From NCBI GenBank assembly GCA_964564225.1, contig CAZMAF010000004.1:1-46713 (forward strand): a DNA stretch of 46,713 nt, given 5' to 3'. Below the pieces are notes generated by a model. That model searched no databases and had not been told where the DNA came from. It worked only from the letters and a program-made list of their open reading frames with translations. A program made the position numbers and the translations under genes. Source of the DNA: RGIG1993 sp964564225. GTDB lineage: Bacteria; Bacillota; Clostridia; Oscillospirales; CAG-272. Shown piece by piece: positions 39,394-46,713 of this stretch. How positions within the stretch are numbered: the stretch's first letter is position 1; each line of letters opens with the position of its first letter.

Positions 39394-40896
39394 TTAAAGC
39401 TCGATGATGTCTTCGGAGGTCGTTTCCTGCTTCGACGCTTTCTTCAGGCGGAGCTTATAGACGACACCGAGAATCTGAATGGCAACGAGGGGGGTTACGG
39501 CGACCATGGCAACGATACCGAAAGCATCGGTCATAATCGTGCCGCCGACACCGTCACACACGCCTGCCGCAAGAGGCAGAAGGAAGGTGGCGGTCATCGG
39601 ACCTGAGGCTACACCGCCCGAGTCAAAGGCGATTGAAGTAAAGATGTTTGGCGAAACAAAGGTCAGTCCCAATGCGATGGCGTAGAGGGGAATGATAAAC
39701 CAGAGGATCGGAATACCCGTCAGCGCACGAAGCATAGCCAGCCCGACCGCGGCGGAGACACCGAGCGAGAGTGAAAGAGAAAGCATTTTTCGCGGAATTG
39801 CTCCCGAGGTAACGTCTTCGACTTGTTTTTCGAGAAGAATAACGGCAGGCTCGGCTTTTACGGTATAGAAACCGACGAGGCATCCGATCGGAACAACAAG
39901 AAAGGGAAGCTTGCTTCCCGCAATTTTAGCGCCAAGATCGTAGCCGGTCTGCATAAAGCCGCAGGATGCGCCTGTCAAAAAGAGGACAAGACCGATATAG
40001 GTATAGAGTGCGCCGATAAGAATTTTATAAATCGAGCTTTTCGGTAAAGGCTGCGCGATGAGCTGATAGATTAAAAAGAAGACGATGATTGGTAAAAGCG
40101 CGATGGCGACCTCGCCGAGTTTGTGCGGAATGGTCGAAAGGAAAAAGCTTGTAAGGTCTGTGGTCGATTCGACGGCGGGAGTTTGCATGGTCCAGATGGC
40201 GTTGTCGGGTTGAGCGATTACGCCGATGAGCATAACGGCGAGGATCGGACCGACCGAAGAAAGCGCGACAAGACCGAACGCATCGGCTTCTGCGTTTTTA
40301 TCGGAACGGATCGAAGCCGCGCCGACACCGAGCGCCATAATAAAGGGTACGGTCATAGGCCCTGTTGTGACACCGCCTGAGTCAAAGGCGAGGGGAATAA
40401 AATTCGTCGGGACAAAGGGAAGAAGCGCGAACACGATGGCGTAGGAAATAAGCAAGAGATAGGAAAGCTTGATCCCGAATACGATACGGAGCATCGCCAG
40501 CACCAAAAAGATACCGACGCCGAGTCCGACCGCGCAAATGAGAAGATAGCGATCAACCGAGGAAACCTGATCGGCAAGGACTGACAGATCGGGTTCGGAT
40601 ACCGTGATCATCACACCGACGAGGAAGGATAGCAGAATGATGTGGAAGATTTTTTTTGAGCGTGTCATTTGTACGCCGACGTATTCACCCATTTTTTCCA
40701 TAGAGGTTTCAGCGCCGAGTGAGAACAGTCCCATACCGATGACGAGAAGCGCTGTTCCTGTAAGAAATGATAAAAACGTTCCTGCAGAAATGGGAATGGC
40801 GACAAAACAGAGAAGCGCTACGATTGCGGCGACGGGAAGGACCGAGGAAAGCGCTTCCTTGATTTTGGCGACGACAATCGTGCGGCGGGCATTCAT
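39394..40896 (-). CDS. DUF1538 membrane transporter, two repeat halves
   Basis: A 500-residue membrane protein of about 12 segments made of two homologous halves. The same phrase occurs in each: PLAFDSGGVTTGPMTVPFIM (first half, near residue 172) and SIAFDSGGVASGPMTATFLL (second half, near residue 417), each followed by a Gly/Ala-rich helix and a DAFGLVAL or DAFGIVAM stretch. The DSGG-TGPMT motif is characteristic of DUF1538. Such inverted or tandem repeats suit a secondary transporter with a central binding site; the substrate is unknown. AAAGGAG precedes the ATG at 40896. The PII-like gene follows, and a PAP2 gene lies 35 bases upstream on the same strand. Confidence 0.9.
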   Translation of the reverse strand: MNARRTIVVAKIKEALSSVLPVAAIVALLCFVAIPISAGTFLSFLTGTALLVIGMGLFSLGAETSMEKMGEYVGVQMTRSKKIFHIILLSFLVGVMITVSEPDLSVLADQVSSVDRYLLICAVGLGVGIFLVLAMLRIVFGIKLSYLLLISYAIVFALLPFVPTNFIPLAFDSGGVTTGPMTVPFIMALGVGAASIRSDKNAEADAFGLVALSSVGPILAVMLIGVIAQPDNAIWTMQTPAVESTTDLTSFFLSTIPHKLGEVAIALLPIIVFFLIYQLIAQPLPKSSIYKILIGALYTYIGLVLFLTGASCGFMQTGYDLGAKIAGSKLPFLVVPIGCLVGFYTVKAEPAVILLEKQVEDVTSGAIPRKMLSLSLSLGVSAAVGLAMLRALTGIPILWFIIPLYAIALGLTFVSPNIFTSIAFDSGGVASGPMTATFLLPLAAGVCDGVGGTIMTDAFGIVAMVAVTPLVAIQILGVVYKLRLKKASKQETTSEDIIEL

Positions 40897-40931
40897 AAGA
40901 TCATCTCCTTTGTTTGAAAATTTAAATTTTT

Positions 40932-41492
40932 TTATTTTATCAATCTTACCTTCAGGTAATTAAAAAATTTCATAACGTAGGGTGTCAGGCAGTGCGCCGC
41001 CAGAGCGCCGAGGCATCCGACGAGTATACCGCCGAGTACGTCAGTGAAAAAATGCAGGTAAAAATAAAGACGGGAAAAGGCAATGAGCGTTGCCAGAACG
41101 AGAGCGGGAATCCCCTTCTTTTTGTCCTGTAAAAAAAGGGAAAAAGCGGCAGCGAAAGATGCTGAGCTGTGTCCTGACGGAAAGGAAGCGTCGTGCGGCG
41201 GCTCGATGCGGAGTTTTACCTCGCGCAGTGCATAAGGGCGGGGTCTGTTGACGAGAGGCTTCAATGTGATATTGGTAACGAGCAGTGAAAATACAAGCGA
41301 GATCGCCATCGAAATGCCGATACGTCGGGTTTTTTTGAATAGCAAGAAGATTGCGGTGAGGACGATCCAGAACCAACCTGCATCGCCGAGAAAGGTGATG
41401 AGGGCAAAAAATCTGTCAAGCAAAGGATGTGCGAGGTTTTCGTTCAGCCAATCGAGAATGGCAAAATCAAAGGCGTAGATCGTTTCGGACAT
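40932..41492 (-). CDS. PAP2-family membrane phosphatase
   Basis: A 186-residue integral membrane phosphatase. The three catalytic blocks are complete: KPLVNRPRP, PSGHSSASF and SRLYFYLHFFTDVLGG. Members of this size and form act on undecaprenyl diphosphate or on phosphatidylglycerol phosphate and related lipids, on the outer face of the membrane. BcrC-like undecaprenyl-diphosphatase is the most likely guess, but the substrate cannot be read from the sequence. It begins 5 bases after the upstream membrane gene and is probably co-transcribed with it. Confidence 0.92.
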   Translation of the reverse strand: MSETIYAFDFAILDWLNENLAHPLLDRFFALITFLGDAGWFWIVLTAIFLLFKKTRRIGISMAISLVFSLLVTNITLKPLVNRPRPYALREVKLRIEPPHDASFPSGHSSASFAAAFSLFLQDKKKGIPALVLATLIAFSRLYFYLHFFTDVLGGILVGCLGALAAHCLTPYVMKFFNYLKVRLIK

Positions 41493-41497
41493 AAGTA

Positions 41498-42586
41498 TCA
41501 GGTATCGGGAATATCCGAGCGTTCACCGTGTGTGAACAGTGTGATATTCGGGGGCGGAGCGGTGAATTTTTTGAAATCTGTTGTTTTGAAGGTAAGGACG
41601 GCGTACATACGATTTGAGCCGAGCTTGTTTAAAAAGTCGCCAAGACCGCTGTTTTCCTTGTAAATGCCGTAGAGCATTGGATTGTCGGGACTTACGGCAA
41701 TGAGCGCCGTATAGGGAAACGCTTTGACACGGAGCGCGTAAATCCAGACGAGAGCGGCATTGGTTTCGAGGGCGGATAAACGGATCTTTTCGTATTGCGT
41801 TCTTTCCCACAGCTTTGCTTCGGGGGTTTCGCTAAAGGCGTAATGTTCTTCGTTTAACAGAATGCCGCAGGCGTTGAGAAATCGGTAAATGCTGTCGTAC
41901 GAGGGGATTTTTCCGCTTGCTTTTCCGATCAGCATGGCGATGCTTTTTTCGTCCCAAAGCAGTCCTTCGCTGAGTCCGAGTCCCGAAGGTGTTGCGGTGA
42001 GCATCAGGCGCAAGAGAAACTCGCGCTGTTCGGGGAGGACTTCATAATTCTCACCGATGGGAGCAGGCGAGGTTTTTTGAGCGTAAGCATCAAAGGCGCG
42101 TTCGATGGCACGAAGATCGCTTTCGCGGCAGTTATAGAATTTTTTGATGGTTTGGGGATCGGTCTTGTTTTTTAACAAAATGACGATTTCATGCTGTGAT
42201 TCGATGGGAAGCGGAGATCTGACTGAGAAGCCTTTCAGCGCGCGGCGCATTTTCACGGTGGTGACGATGGCGGGGCGCTCTGCTTTTTTTTGCTCTTTAT
42301 ATAGGGCGAGCAGCTCGCGGTGACGGCGTGTGCGCAGGATCGCGTAGACTGAAAAGGCGGTCAGGGGTGTCGGTTGGGTCAAGGCAAAGAGAATAAGCGC
42401 TTGGGGAATGCCGTATGTGAATATGCCGCAGAGCGTTACAGCGTATGAGATCAGCGCGCTGACGAGGGCAGGGAGTATGCCGACGATGGCGCTCTTTTTG
42501 AAAGCGAGCTTTTTGCTCAGAAGGCAGACCGTAACAAGAGAGAGGGGTAGATAGCCGCCTGCGGTATAATAGATCCACGGAGACAC
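41498..42586 (-). CDS. Membrane-anchored protein derived from an IS630-type transposase (inference)
   Basis: A 362-residue protein. Residues 1-83 hold three membrane segments (GGYLPLSLVTVCLLS; AIVGILPALVSALISYAVTL; IPQALILFALTQPTPLTAF). Residues about 129-170 (HEIVILLKNKTDPQTIKKFY) look like the first helix-turn-helix of IS630 transposases. Residues about 188-245 (DEKSIAMLIGKASGKIPSYD then SIYRFLNACGILL) look like the second. Residues about 257-340 (KLWERTQYEKIRLSALETNA, ALIAVSPDNPMLYGIYKENS, LGDFLNKLG) follow the RNase H-like DDE core. The acidic residues expected at about 282-284 (WIYALR) and 331-336 (LTFKTT) are absent, so it cannot transpose. No terminal repeats flank it. The GTG start at 42586 has AGGAGG 9 bases upstream. 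Confidence 0.6.
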   Translation of the reverse strand: MSPWIYYTAGGYLPLSLVTVCLLSKKLAFKKSAIVGILPALVSALISYAVTLCGIFTYGIPQALILFALTQPTPLTAFSVYAILRTRRHRELLALYKEQKKAERPAIVTTVKMRRALKGFSVRSPLPIESQHEIVILLKNKTDPQTIKKFYNCRESDLRAIERAFDAYAQKTSPAPIGENYEVLPEQREFLLRLMLTATPSGLGLSEGLLWDEKSIAMLIGKASGKIPSYDSIYRFLNACGILLNEEHYAFSETPEAKLWERTQYEKIRLSALETNAALVWIYALRVKAFPYTALIAVSPDNPMLYGIYKENSGLGDFLNKLGSNRMYAVLTFKTTDFKKFTAPPPNITLFTHGERSDIPDT

Positions 42587-42640
42587 GCTGTCCTTCCTCC
42601 TTTAACTGTGAAATATATATTGGTTTCCCGTCGTTTTTTA

Positions 42641-43870
42641 TCAGCCTTCGCCCATACGGAGTATATCGCCTTCCTTGACGGCGAATGGGGTTTTCATGGT
42701 AAAGGTCATATAGGGGTGGGGAACGGAGTCGATTTCCTCGCCCGCTTCGTTATATAAGGCTTCGACGGTGAAGGGAACGCCGACCTTGCCGGGCGTCAGT
42801 AGCTCAACGCGGCTTCCTTTTGTGAATTTATTGCGTTGAACGAAGGTGGCAAGCTCTGTTTTTTCATCATACGACAGAGCATAGGCGAGATATGCCTTTT
42901 CGGCAAGATAGCCGCCTTTCGTGACGAGTTGGGGGTTTTTCATGGGATGGTCGAAGAAATATCCCGTGCAATACTCGCGGTGGTTGACACTTTCAAGCTC
43001 GGTGATGAGCTGTTTGTCGAAGGCGTAGCTTTCGGGATCTGTTTCGTAAGCATTGATTGCCATGCGGTAGCAGTTGGTCGTAACGGCGGCGTAGTAGGCG
43101 CTTTTCATTCTGCCTTCGATTTTGAAGGAGGTGATGCCCGACTGCATCAGCGCGGGAATATGCTCGATCATACACATATCACGGCTTGCCATAATGTAAC
43201 TGCCGCGTTCGTCCTGCGATAGCTCCATACGCATGCCGTCGCGTTTGATCTCGGCGATCTCGTAGATCTGATAGTCCCAACGGCAGGGTTGCGCGCATTC
43301 TCCGCGATTGGCATCGCGATCGACCATATACTGCGACAGAAGGCATCTGCCGCTGAAGGAAACGCACATTGAACCGTGGATAAAGGCTTCAAGCTCCAGC
43401 TCTTTTGGTACTTTTTCGCGGATCTTTCTGATCTCTGCAAAGGAAAGCTCGCGTGCAAGCACCACACGGCTTGCGCCAAATTCATACCAGAACAGGCAAT
43501 CGGCGTGGCTGACACAGCCTGCTTGCGTGGAAATATGCAGCGGGATATGGGGGACGAGTTTTTTGGCAAGAGAAGCAACGCCGACGTCGGCAACAATCAA
43601 AGCATCAATGCCTGAATTGGAAATATTCTGCAAATAGTCAGTAAGCGCTTCATACTCATCGGTATGGGGTGTGACATTGACGGTGAGATAGGCTTTTTTG
43701 CCTTTTTCGTGCGTGTAGGCGATCGCTTCGCGCAGTTCTTCCGACGTAAAATTTGCTGCGGCAGAGCGCATGCCAAACGTCTTTCCTGAAAGATAGACGG
43801 CATCTGCACCGTAGCGAAGCGCGGTTTTTAATTTTTCAAAATTTCCCGCAGGGGCAAGCAGTTCCGGCAT
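42641..43870 (-). CDS. U32-family peptidase, TrhP-like tRNA hydroxylation protein
   Basis: A 409-residue U32 protein. It opens with the family start MPELLAPAGNFEKLKTALRY and GADAVYLSG, and has the U32 signature ELEAFIHGSMCVSFSGRC with nearby Cys residues (CLLS, GECAQPCRW) that in relatives bind an iron-sulfur cluster. Then come SFKIEGRMKSAYYAAVTTN and a C-terminal beta domain. Bacterial members of this length (YegQ, YrrO) are now known as TrhP, which makes 5-hydroxyuridine at tRNA wobble positions from prephenate-derived chemistry; older annotations call them collagenase-like proteases. The ATG at 43870 has AGGAG 7 bases upstream. It is the first gene of the minus-strand run, 54 bases before the IS630-like gene. 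Confidence 0.92.
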   Translation of the reverse strand: MPELLAPAGNFEKLKTALRYGADAVYLSGKTFGMRSAAANFTSEELREAIAYTHEKGKKAYLTVNVTPHTDEYEALTDYLQNISNSGIDALIVADVGVASLAKKLVPHIPLHISTQAGCVSHADCLFWYEFGASRVVLARELSFAEIRKIREKVPKELELEAFIHGSMCVSFSGRCLLSQYMVDRDANRGECAQPCRWDYQIYEIAEIKRDGMRMELSQDERGSYIMASRDMCMIEHIPALMQSGITSFKIEGRMKSAYYAAVTTNCYRMAINAYETDPESYAFDKQLITELESVNHREYCTGYFFDHPMKNPQLVTKGGYLAEKAYLAYALSYDEKTELATFVQRNKFTKGSRVELLTPGKVGVPFTVEALYNEAGEEIDSVPHPYMTFTMKTPFAVKEGDILRMGEG

Positions 43871-43911
43871 AGGCGACTCCTGTCTCGGCTTTGAATTTAT
43901 TATACTCTTTT

Positions 43912-43940
43912 ATTATACTATAAAACGAAATAAATGTAAA
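43912..43940 (-). promoter_or_regulatory. Promoter of the U32 peptidase run
   Basis: On the minus strand, TTTACA (43935-43940) and TATAAT (43912-43917) are 17 bases apart. A second TATAAT occurs at 43899-43904 without a -35 partner. Confidence 0.72.
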
Positions 43941-44003
43941 GAAAAAAGAAAAATTTTTTTCTTTTTTTCTTTTCTTTCGGGTTATTATTTCTCATTTGGA
44001 TAC

Positions 44004-44031
44004 TTGACATTTCTTTGAATGGTGTTATAAT
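44004..44031 (+). promoter_or_regulatory. Promoter of the YitT-family gene
   Basis: TTGACA (44004-44009) and TATAAT (44026-44031), both perfect, spacer 16. The ATG lies 46 bases after the -10. Confidence 0.88.
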
Positions 44032-44076
44032 GAGAACAAAGCAGGATCATTTTTCGCAAAGAGAGGAGCGTATCGG

Positions 44077-44982
44077 ATGGACAAGAATCGCCTCGTGGAA
44101 ACCCGTCGGAACATTCTGCATATTCTGAAAGAATACGCAATGATTTCGATCGGCACGATTTTTATGGCTCTTGGTCTGTATATTTTCGCTGTTCCCAATC
44201 TGTTCGTTATGGGCGGAGTGACCGGTCTTTCAATCATCCTTTCCCCGTTTCTTCCTTCGTGGCTGACGACCGCTACTCTTGTTTTGATTCTGAACGTATT
44301 GCTCTTGCTTGTCGGCTTTGCTTTTCTTGGCAGAGATTTTGGATTCAAGACCGTTTATACCAGCATTTTATTTTCGCTTTTTGCGGTTTTGATTGAATAT
44401 CTCGGTACGGTGGGACTTGCCGAAGGACAGAGCCGGTATCCTCTGACGGGTAATCTCGTTTTAGAGCTTGTGCTTTCGGTGCTGTTTCCGGCTATCGGCG
44501 CGGCGATCGTCTTTTATTATAACGGCTCGGGTGGCGGTACGGATATTATCGCGATGATTTTGAAAAAATACAGCCGTATTGAAAGTGGCAAAGCACTTCT
44601 TTGTGTGGATTTTTTCATTATGCTTATTTCCTTTACCTACGGTATGGAAATTGGCTTTTTGTCGGCGCTCGGTCTGTTTATGAAGAGCTTGATTGTTGAC
44701 CGCGTTAACCTGAGCATGAACCGTTCAAAATATTGCATTATTATTACCACATATCCCGAAGAAGTAGGCGAATACATCAACAAGGTCATTCATCGCGGCG
44801 CTACGATGTGGAAGGGCGTCGGCGTCTATACGCATGAGACGAAGCATATTCTTCTCGTGGTTATGAATCCCCATCAGGCAAAGATCGTGCGTGATGAGGT
44901 CAAGCGTATTGACGAGCATGCATTTCTCGTTCTTACTGATACCAGCGATATTGTCGGTAAAGGCTTTCGCGCCTTGTTTTAA
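44077..44982 (+). CDS. YitT-family membrane protein (DUF161 + DUF2179)
   Basis: A 301-residue protein. Residues about 15-210 contain five to six membrane segments with the family phrases FAVPNLFVMGGVTGLSII, FYYNGSGGGTDIIAMIL and KYSRIESGKALLCVDFFIML. Residues about 220-295 form the cytoplasmic DUF2179 domain (KYCIIITTYPEEVGEYINKV, HRGATMWKGVGVYTHE, HILLVVMNPHQ). YitT proteins are very common in Bacillota; a transport role is assumed but no substrate is established. GAGGAG precedes the ATG by 10 bases. A PTS IIC-like gene follows on the same strand after 87 bases, which include a hairpin at 44995-45025. Confidence 0.93.
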   Translation: MDKNRLVETRRNILHILKEYAMISIGTIFMALGLYIFAVPNLFVMGGVTGLSIILSPFLPSWLTTATLVLILNVLLLLVGFAFLGRDFGFKTVYTSILFSLFAVLIEYLGTVGLAEGQSRYPLTGNLVLELVLSVLFPAIGAAIVFYYNGSGGGTDIIAMILKKYSRIESGKALLCVDFFIMLISFTYGMEIGFLSALGLFMKSLIVDRVNLSMNRSKYCIIITTYPEEVGEYINKVIHRGATMWKGVGVYTHETKHILLVVMNPHQAKIVRDEVKRIDEHAFLVLTDTSDIVGKGFRALF

Positions 44983-44994
44983 ATATGAATCAAT

Positions 44995-45025
44995 GTGGAG
45001 CTGTGCCCTTGGGGAACAGCTCCAC
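44995..45025 (+). terminator. Hairpin between the YitT and PTS IIC-like genes
   Basis: A perfect 10-bp GC-rich stem (44995-45004 with 45016-45025) without a following T-run. It may weaken or pause transcription into the next gene rather than stop it. Confidence 0.35.
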
Positions 45026-45069
45026 TTGGCGTTCCGGCATAATGTTAAAAAAATAACAAAGGAGATTTT

Positions 45070-46209
45070 ATGATGTCAAAGATTAAGGAACAGATGAAAA
45101 AGGTAATGCGATTGATTTTTATTGACGGCCTTTCGGGTATGGCTCTCGGTTTGTTTGCAACACTGATCGTCGGTACGATTCTCGGACAGATTGCGGCGAT
45201 CGGATTTTTGAAACCGACGTTTTTGGCAAGTCTTCTGAATGCTGTGGCAAGTCTTGCAAAAACGCTGATGGGTGTGGGTATCGGCGTAGGTATTGCGTAT
45301 AAATTCAAGGAGTCGCCTCTTGTGACGGTGGCGGCGGGCGCTTGCGGGTTTATCGGCGCATTTGCCTCTGATATTCTTGCCCTTGCCGAGGGCAGTCTTT
45401 CAGCCCTGGCGTCGATCTCGGCAGGAAAGCCGGGTGATCCTTTAAATGCTTTTGTTGCCTCGACGGTCGGTATTGCTGTCGGGCATCTTGTGTCGGGAAA
45501 AACTCGAGTCGATATTCTCGTAACGCCGATTACGACCGTTTTGTCCGGCTCTTTGGCAGGACTGCTTTTGGGCAGACCGATTGCTGCGGTAACGAGCGCC
45601 GTCAGCTTATTCGTTGGTTGGAGTACTGAGCGCCAGCCGTTTTTGATGGGCGTTCTTGTTGCTGTCGTGATGGGACTTGCGCTCACGCTTCCCATTTCTT
45701 CCGCCGCGATCGGCGTCGTGGTTTTTGCAGGCGCGGAGTCGAACTATGGGCTTGCGCTTGCCGCCGCAGCTGCTGCTGCGGGCTGTTCGGCGCAGATGGT
45801 GGGTTTTGCCGTCTCATCCTTTCGCGAAAACGGCGTGGGCGGACTCGTTTCGCAGGGCATTGGCACGTCGATGCTTCAGATGCCCAATATCGTAAAAAAT
45901 CCGCGTATCTGGATCGCGCCTACCGTTGCCTCTGCCGTGGTCGGACCGATTTCATCGGCGTTGTTCGGTATGGTGAATAATAACATCGGTGCGGGCATGG
46001 GAACGTCGGGACTCGTGGGGCAGATTAACGCATTTGCCGTGATGACTGCGGGTGTCGGTACGTCAATAGCTGCAAAGAGCTGGTATATTGTTCTTTTGGA
46101 AATACTTCTCGTTCACGTTATTCTGCCCGGCGCAATATCGCTCGGTGTGTCTGAGCTTCTTCGCAAAATCGGCTGGATCAAGGACGGCGATATGAAGCTT
46201 GAATCTTAA
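45070..46209 (+). CDS. PTS IIC-like membrane protein (PTS_EIIC_2/PfoR-type)
   Basis: A 379-residue membrane protein of about 10 segments, rich in Gly and Ala (LIFIDGLSGMALGLFATLIV, MGVGIGVGIAYKF, TVAAGACGFIGAFASDILAL, GWSTERQPFLMGVLVAVVMG, LPISSAAIGVVVFAG). This matches the stand-alone IIC family that includes the PfoR protein of Clostridium perfringens. No IIA or IIB domain is fused or nearby, so it may not be a complete phosphotransferase permease; such proteins are often annotated as PTS sugar transporter subunit IIC without proof. The ATG at 45070 has AAAGGAG upstream (45058-45064). It may be co-transcribed with the YitT gene. Confidence 0.85.
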   Translation: MMSKIKEQMKKVMRLIFIDGLSGMALGLFATLIVGTILGQIAAIGFLKPTFLASLLNAVASLAKTLMGVGIGVGIAYKFKESPLVTVAAGACGFIGAFASDILALAEGSLSALASISAGKPGDPLNAFVASTVGIAVGHLVSGKTRVDILVTPITTVLSGSLAGLLLGRPIAAVTSAVSLFVGWSTERQPFLMGVLVAVVMGLALTLPISSAAIGVVVFAGAESNYGLALAAAAAAAGCSAQMVGFAVSSFRENGVGGLVSQGIGTSMLQMPNIVKNPRIWIAPTVASAVVGPISSALFGMVNNNIGAGMGTSGLVGQINAFAVMTAGVGTSIAAKSWYIVLLEILLVHVILPGAISLGVSELLRKIGWIKDGDMKLES

Positions 46210-46222
46210 TTTGAATTGTATG

Positions 46223-46260
46223 AAAAAAGCTATCTCACGTTCGTTTGAGATAGCTTTTTT
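46223..46260 (+). terminator. Terminator after the PTS IIC-like gene
   Basis: A perfect 15-bp stem (46223-46237 with 46246-46260) with an 8-base loop, ending in six Ts. It starts 14 bases after the stop codon. Confidence 0.93.
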
Positions 46261-46274
46261 CTTATGGTTTTTTC

Positions 46275-46303
46275 GGGGGAACTTTTTGAAAAAAAGTTCC
46301 CCC
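46275..46303. repeat. G-rich hairpin, second copy of a dispersed repeat
   Basis: A perfect 13-bp stem (46275-46287 with 46291-46303) of the form GGGGGAACTTTTT plus its complement, closely resembling the hairpin at 38652-38679. It directly precedes the tandem repeat array. Confidence 0.75.
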
Positions 46304-46310
46304 GTACCCC

Positions 46311-46713
46311 CCTCAAAAACCTTCGGAACGGGGTGAGAATGATATTGTAAAAGCGCAGTCCGAAAGTTTTTGCGGTGATGTGGACTTTTTTCAAAAAGCT
46401 CTCACGATAATTCGGAAGTTGTAATACAGTATAACCCCCTCAAAAACCTTCGGAACGGGGTGAGAATAATATTGTAAAAGCGCAGTCCGAAAGTTTTTGC
46501 GGTGGTGTGGGCTTTTTTCAAAAAGCTCTCACGATAATTCGGAAGTTGTAATACAGTATAACCCCTTCAAAAACCTTCGGAACAGGGTGAGAATAATGCT
46601 GTAAAAGCGCAGTCCGAAAGTTTTTGCGGTGATGTGGACTTTTTTCAAAAAGCTCTCACGATAATTCGGAAGTTGTAATACAGTATACCCCCCTCAAAAA
46701 CCTTCGGAACAGG
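46311..46713. repeat. 127-bp tandem repeat array, continues past the window
   Basis: The phrase CTCAAAAACCTTCGGAAC, or its one-base variant TTCAAAAACC in unit 3, recurs at steps of exactly 127 bases: units 46311-46437, 46438-46564, 46565-46691 and the first 22 bases of a fourth. Units differ at only a few bases. Within each unit are inverted parts: 46314-46328 against 46359-46373, and GTGAGA (46333-46338) against TCTCAC (46400-46405). The segment at 46380-46405 is a diverged relative of the hairpin at 38652-38679. Since 127 is not a multiple of three and stops occur in each unit, it is not a protein repeat. Confidence 0.93.

Noticed and set aside
46311..46713. CRISPR array
   Set aside because: The 127-bp units repeat along their full length with no unique spacers, and no cas gene is present.

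Overview
The window looks like a chromosomal piece of an uncultured low-to-mid-GC Gram-positive anaerobe of the class Clostridia, probably a gut member of the Oscillospirales or a neighbouring order. This rests on the order rpsF-ssb-rpsR with a zinc-binding (C+) bS18, a nifS-nifU-mnmA cluster, GTP-type PEP carboxykinase, a PolA without proofreading residues, lipoprotein signals, DUF6472- and DUF6062-like proteins, and strong sigma-A promoters with AGGAGG-type ribosome sites. No rRNA, tRNA, CRISPR array or intact transposon was seen. The taxonomic placement is an inference.

Layout. 1-1860: start of pckG (minus strand, cut by the window edge) and two small cysteine-containing proteins. 1860-2792: a long regulatory region with inverted repeats, a consensus promoter, a terminator/antiterminator pair and a possible small ORF. 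2793-16351: a seven-gene operon of 13.5 kb, comprising a 1150-residue secreted solute-binding protein with N-terminal carbohydrate-binding-like domains, two ABC permeases, a beta-propeller/TPR/YIP1 membrane protein, a 1310-residue DUF5696-type protein and a second permease pair. It ends at a terminator and is followed by a GH4 alpha-galactosidase (melA-like). This is the best candidate for an undescribed system: an import machine for an unknown, possibly alpha-galactoside-containing glycan, with two permease pairs, one binding protein and no ATPase gene.

17800-26475: a MazF-type RNase without an antitoxin gene, an acyl-ACP thioesterase overlapping a winged-helix regulator, a dihydroorotase-like protein that has lost its active site, the NifS-NifU-MnmA sulfur-trafficking operon, and a secreted zinc metalloprotease lipoprotein. 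26761-36377 (minus except one small gene): polA, then a four-gene cell-surface operon (membrane protein, MBOAT acyltransferase, SGNH-like protein with a leucine-rich-repeat tail, transglutaminase-like lipoprotein). 36462-38201: rpsF-ssb-rpsR and acpP.

38202-38686 is a non-coding stretch packed with short hairpins and bounded by inverted repeats. 38687-43870 (minus): U32 peptidase, a membrane protein that looks built from an IS630-type transposase, a PAP2 phosphatase, a DUF1538 transporter and its tandem PII-like regulator, possibly one transcription unit. 43980-46209: a YitT-family membrane protein and a PTS IIC-like protein. From 46311 to the window end runs a 127-bp tandem repeat that continues past the edge. 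Its unit contains a diverged copy of a hairpin found at two other places in the window.
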